A DNA stretch of 64,000 bases from Aeromicrobium stalagmiti (lineage in GTDB: Bacteria > Actinomycetota > Actinomycetes > Propionibacteriales > Nocardioidaceae): positions 186,001-250,000 of the forward strand of contig NZ_JABSTZ010000004.1 in the NCBI RefSeq assembly GCF_013283745.1, given 5' to 3'. Shown here piece after piece: positions 63,353 to 64,000 of this stretch. The position numbers and the translations under genes are program-made. Each line of letters starts with the position of its first letter. The first letter of the stretch is position 1. The notes under the pieces were generated by a model. That model worked only from the letters and a program-made list of their open reading frames with translations, made no database searches and was not told the DNA's origin.

Positions 63353-63863
63353 CGCTGACGGCGTCGTCGGGGGCGAACCGTTCTTCCGGGTGCTGCGCGA
63401 GCGTCACCCGGATGCCGATCTGGTGATCCTTCCCCCGATCGAGGCCACACCACCCGACCAGGCCCTTGCCCCCGTGGACGAGGTGGTCGCGGTCGCGCGA
63501 GCCGCCCGCACGGCGCTCGACGAGCTGCTCGCCGCGATCGGACAGCCGCAGCCCGATGCCAGGCACGACGGGTGGCGCGCCGCCGACTCGCCGTTCGTCT
63601 GCACCTATGTGGCCCGTGCGGCCCTGCGGGGCATCCCCGACGGGGAGGCGGTCCCGCTCCTGCGCACGATCGGTGACACCTTGCTGGCCCAGGGCTGGGA
63701 CGCCCGGCAGGCCCTCGACCGCCCGGCCGGGATCGTGGCGGGCGACGGTCGCCACGTGATCGAGGCGGAGGTCGTCGCCGGGTCGATCGACCTGCGGCTC
63801 GATTCCAGGCCCGTCGTGGCCGCGCCCGGGACGATCGAGGCGGCTGACGAGGTGCTGCGATGA
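63342..63863 (+). CDS. Hypothetical protein
   Basis: 173 residues, soluble, no signal peptide or known motif. Begins MRRV like the lipoprotein before it because the promoter module includes the first codons. Stop overlaps the next start (ATGA). Possibly a chaperone or partner of the next protein; not provable here. Confidence 0.65.
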   Translation: MRRVADGVVGGEPFFRVLRERHPDADLVILPPIEATPPDQALAPVDEVVAVARAARTALDELLAAIGQPQPDARHDGWRAADSPFVCTYVARAALRGIPDGEAVPLLRTIGDTLLAQGWDARQALDRPAGIVAGDGRHVIEAEVVAGSIDLRLDSRPVVAAPGTIEAADEVLR

Positions 63864-64000
63864 GCTTCACCGTGTGGACCCAGGCGCTCGACGACGCCGC
63901 CACCGGGTGGGACGACCAGGGCGAGGCGCTGAGCCAGGCCCGGTCCAGCCTCAACCGGGTCGACACCGCCCTGCTCGGCCCGCGTGTCGCGGGCCCGGCC
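63860..64000 (+). CDS. Partial hypothetical protein, WXG/ESX-like N-terminus
   Basis: 47 codons seen, cut by the window end. SFTVWTQALDDAATGWDDQGEALSQARSSL reads as an amphipathic helix of the type found in small type VII-secreted or ESX-linked proteins, but this is only a guess. Overlaps the previous stop. Confidence 0.5.
   Translation, partial: MSFTVWTQALDDAATGWDDQGEALSQARSSLNRVDTALLGPRVAGPA

Overview
The window is high-GC, gene-dense DNA from an actinobacterium, most likely Nocardioidaceae-like (Nocardioides or Aeromicrobium type). This is inferred, not searched. The signs are class-II LeuA, a DUF222/HNH endonuclease with a LexA-type SOS box, DUF3097, a gylR-like IclR/glpF/glpK locus, and many genes whose start codon lies 6-7 nt after a TANNNT -10 box, as expected for leaderless mRNAs. 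No tRNA, rRNA, CRISPR array, prophage or transposase gene was seen. Most of the window is ordinary chromosomal core.

Layout. 1-6.8 kb: a partial TagF-like glycerophosphotransferase (minus), divergent from a TrkH/TrkA potassium uptake pair; then an EamA exporter divergent from its probable MarR repressor; then a sodium/solute symporter with a small membrane partner. 6.8-20 kb: leuS, degV, DNA uptake (comEA-comEC), DNA end processing (sbcD-sbcC), holA and an acyltransferase-like membrane protein. 20-26 kb: rpsT divergent from lepA, MOSC, long-chain acyl-CoA synthetase, hemW. 26-35.5 kb: a CHAP-domain exported protein behind a structured leader, DUF3097, then hrcA (with CIRCE)-dnaJ-HIT-phoH-ybeY-CNNM/CBS-degenerate cytidine deaminase-era. 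35.5-47 kb: accessory genes: SOS-linked HNH endonuclease, pentapeptide-repeat protein, lipoprotein, flavodoxin-like protein, methyltransferase, and a MoxR-DUF58-transglutaminase operon whose moxR carries a 1-nt frameshift. 47-54.4 kb: glutathionyl-hydroquinone-reductase-like gene divergent from leuA, which has a leader peptide and attenuator; a 0.6-kb cluster of palindromic repeats; then a glycerol locus (glpK1, iclR, glpF, glpK2). 54.6-58.5 kb: a three-gene operon that reads as lysine to allysine to aminoadipate, plus 2-oxoadipate to 2-hydroxyglutarate. 58.5-64 kb: DUF429, VOC protein, recO-uppS, a MerR/flavoprotein divergent pair with a textbook MerR promoter, and three small genes that run off the window end, two of them behind near-identical promoter modules.

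The most interesting signals are regulatory or structural rather than a new multi-gene system: the leuA leader, the bidirectional leuA/GST promoter, the possible c-di-AMP riboswitch before the CHAP gene, the 17-bp hairpin at the hemW start, the repeat cluster that now encodes the GlpK1 tail, the lysine-operon palindrome, the MerR promoter driving a flavoprotein that seems to lack its NADPH-binding motif, and the duplicated promoter modules at the right end.
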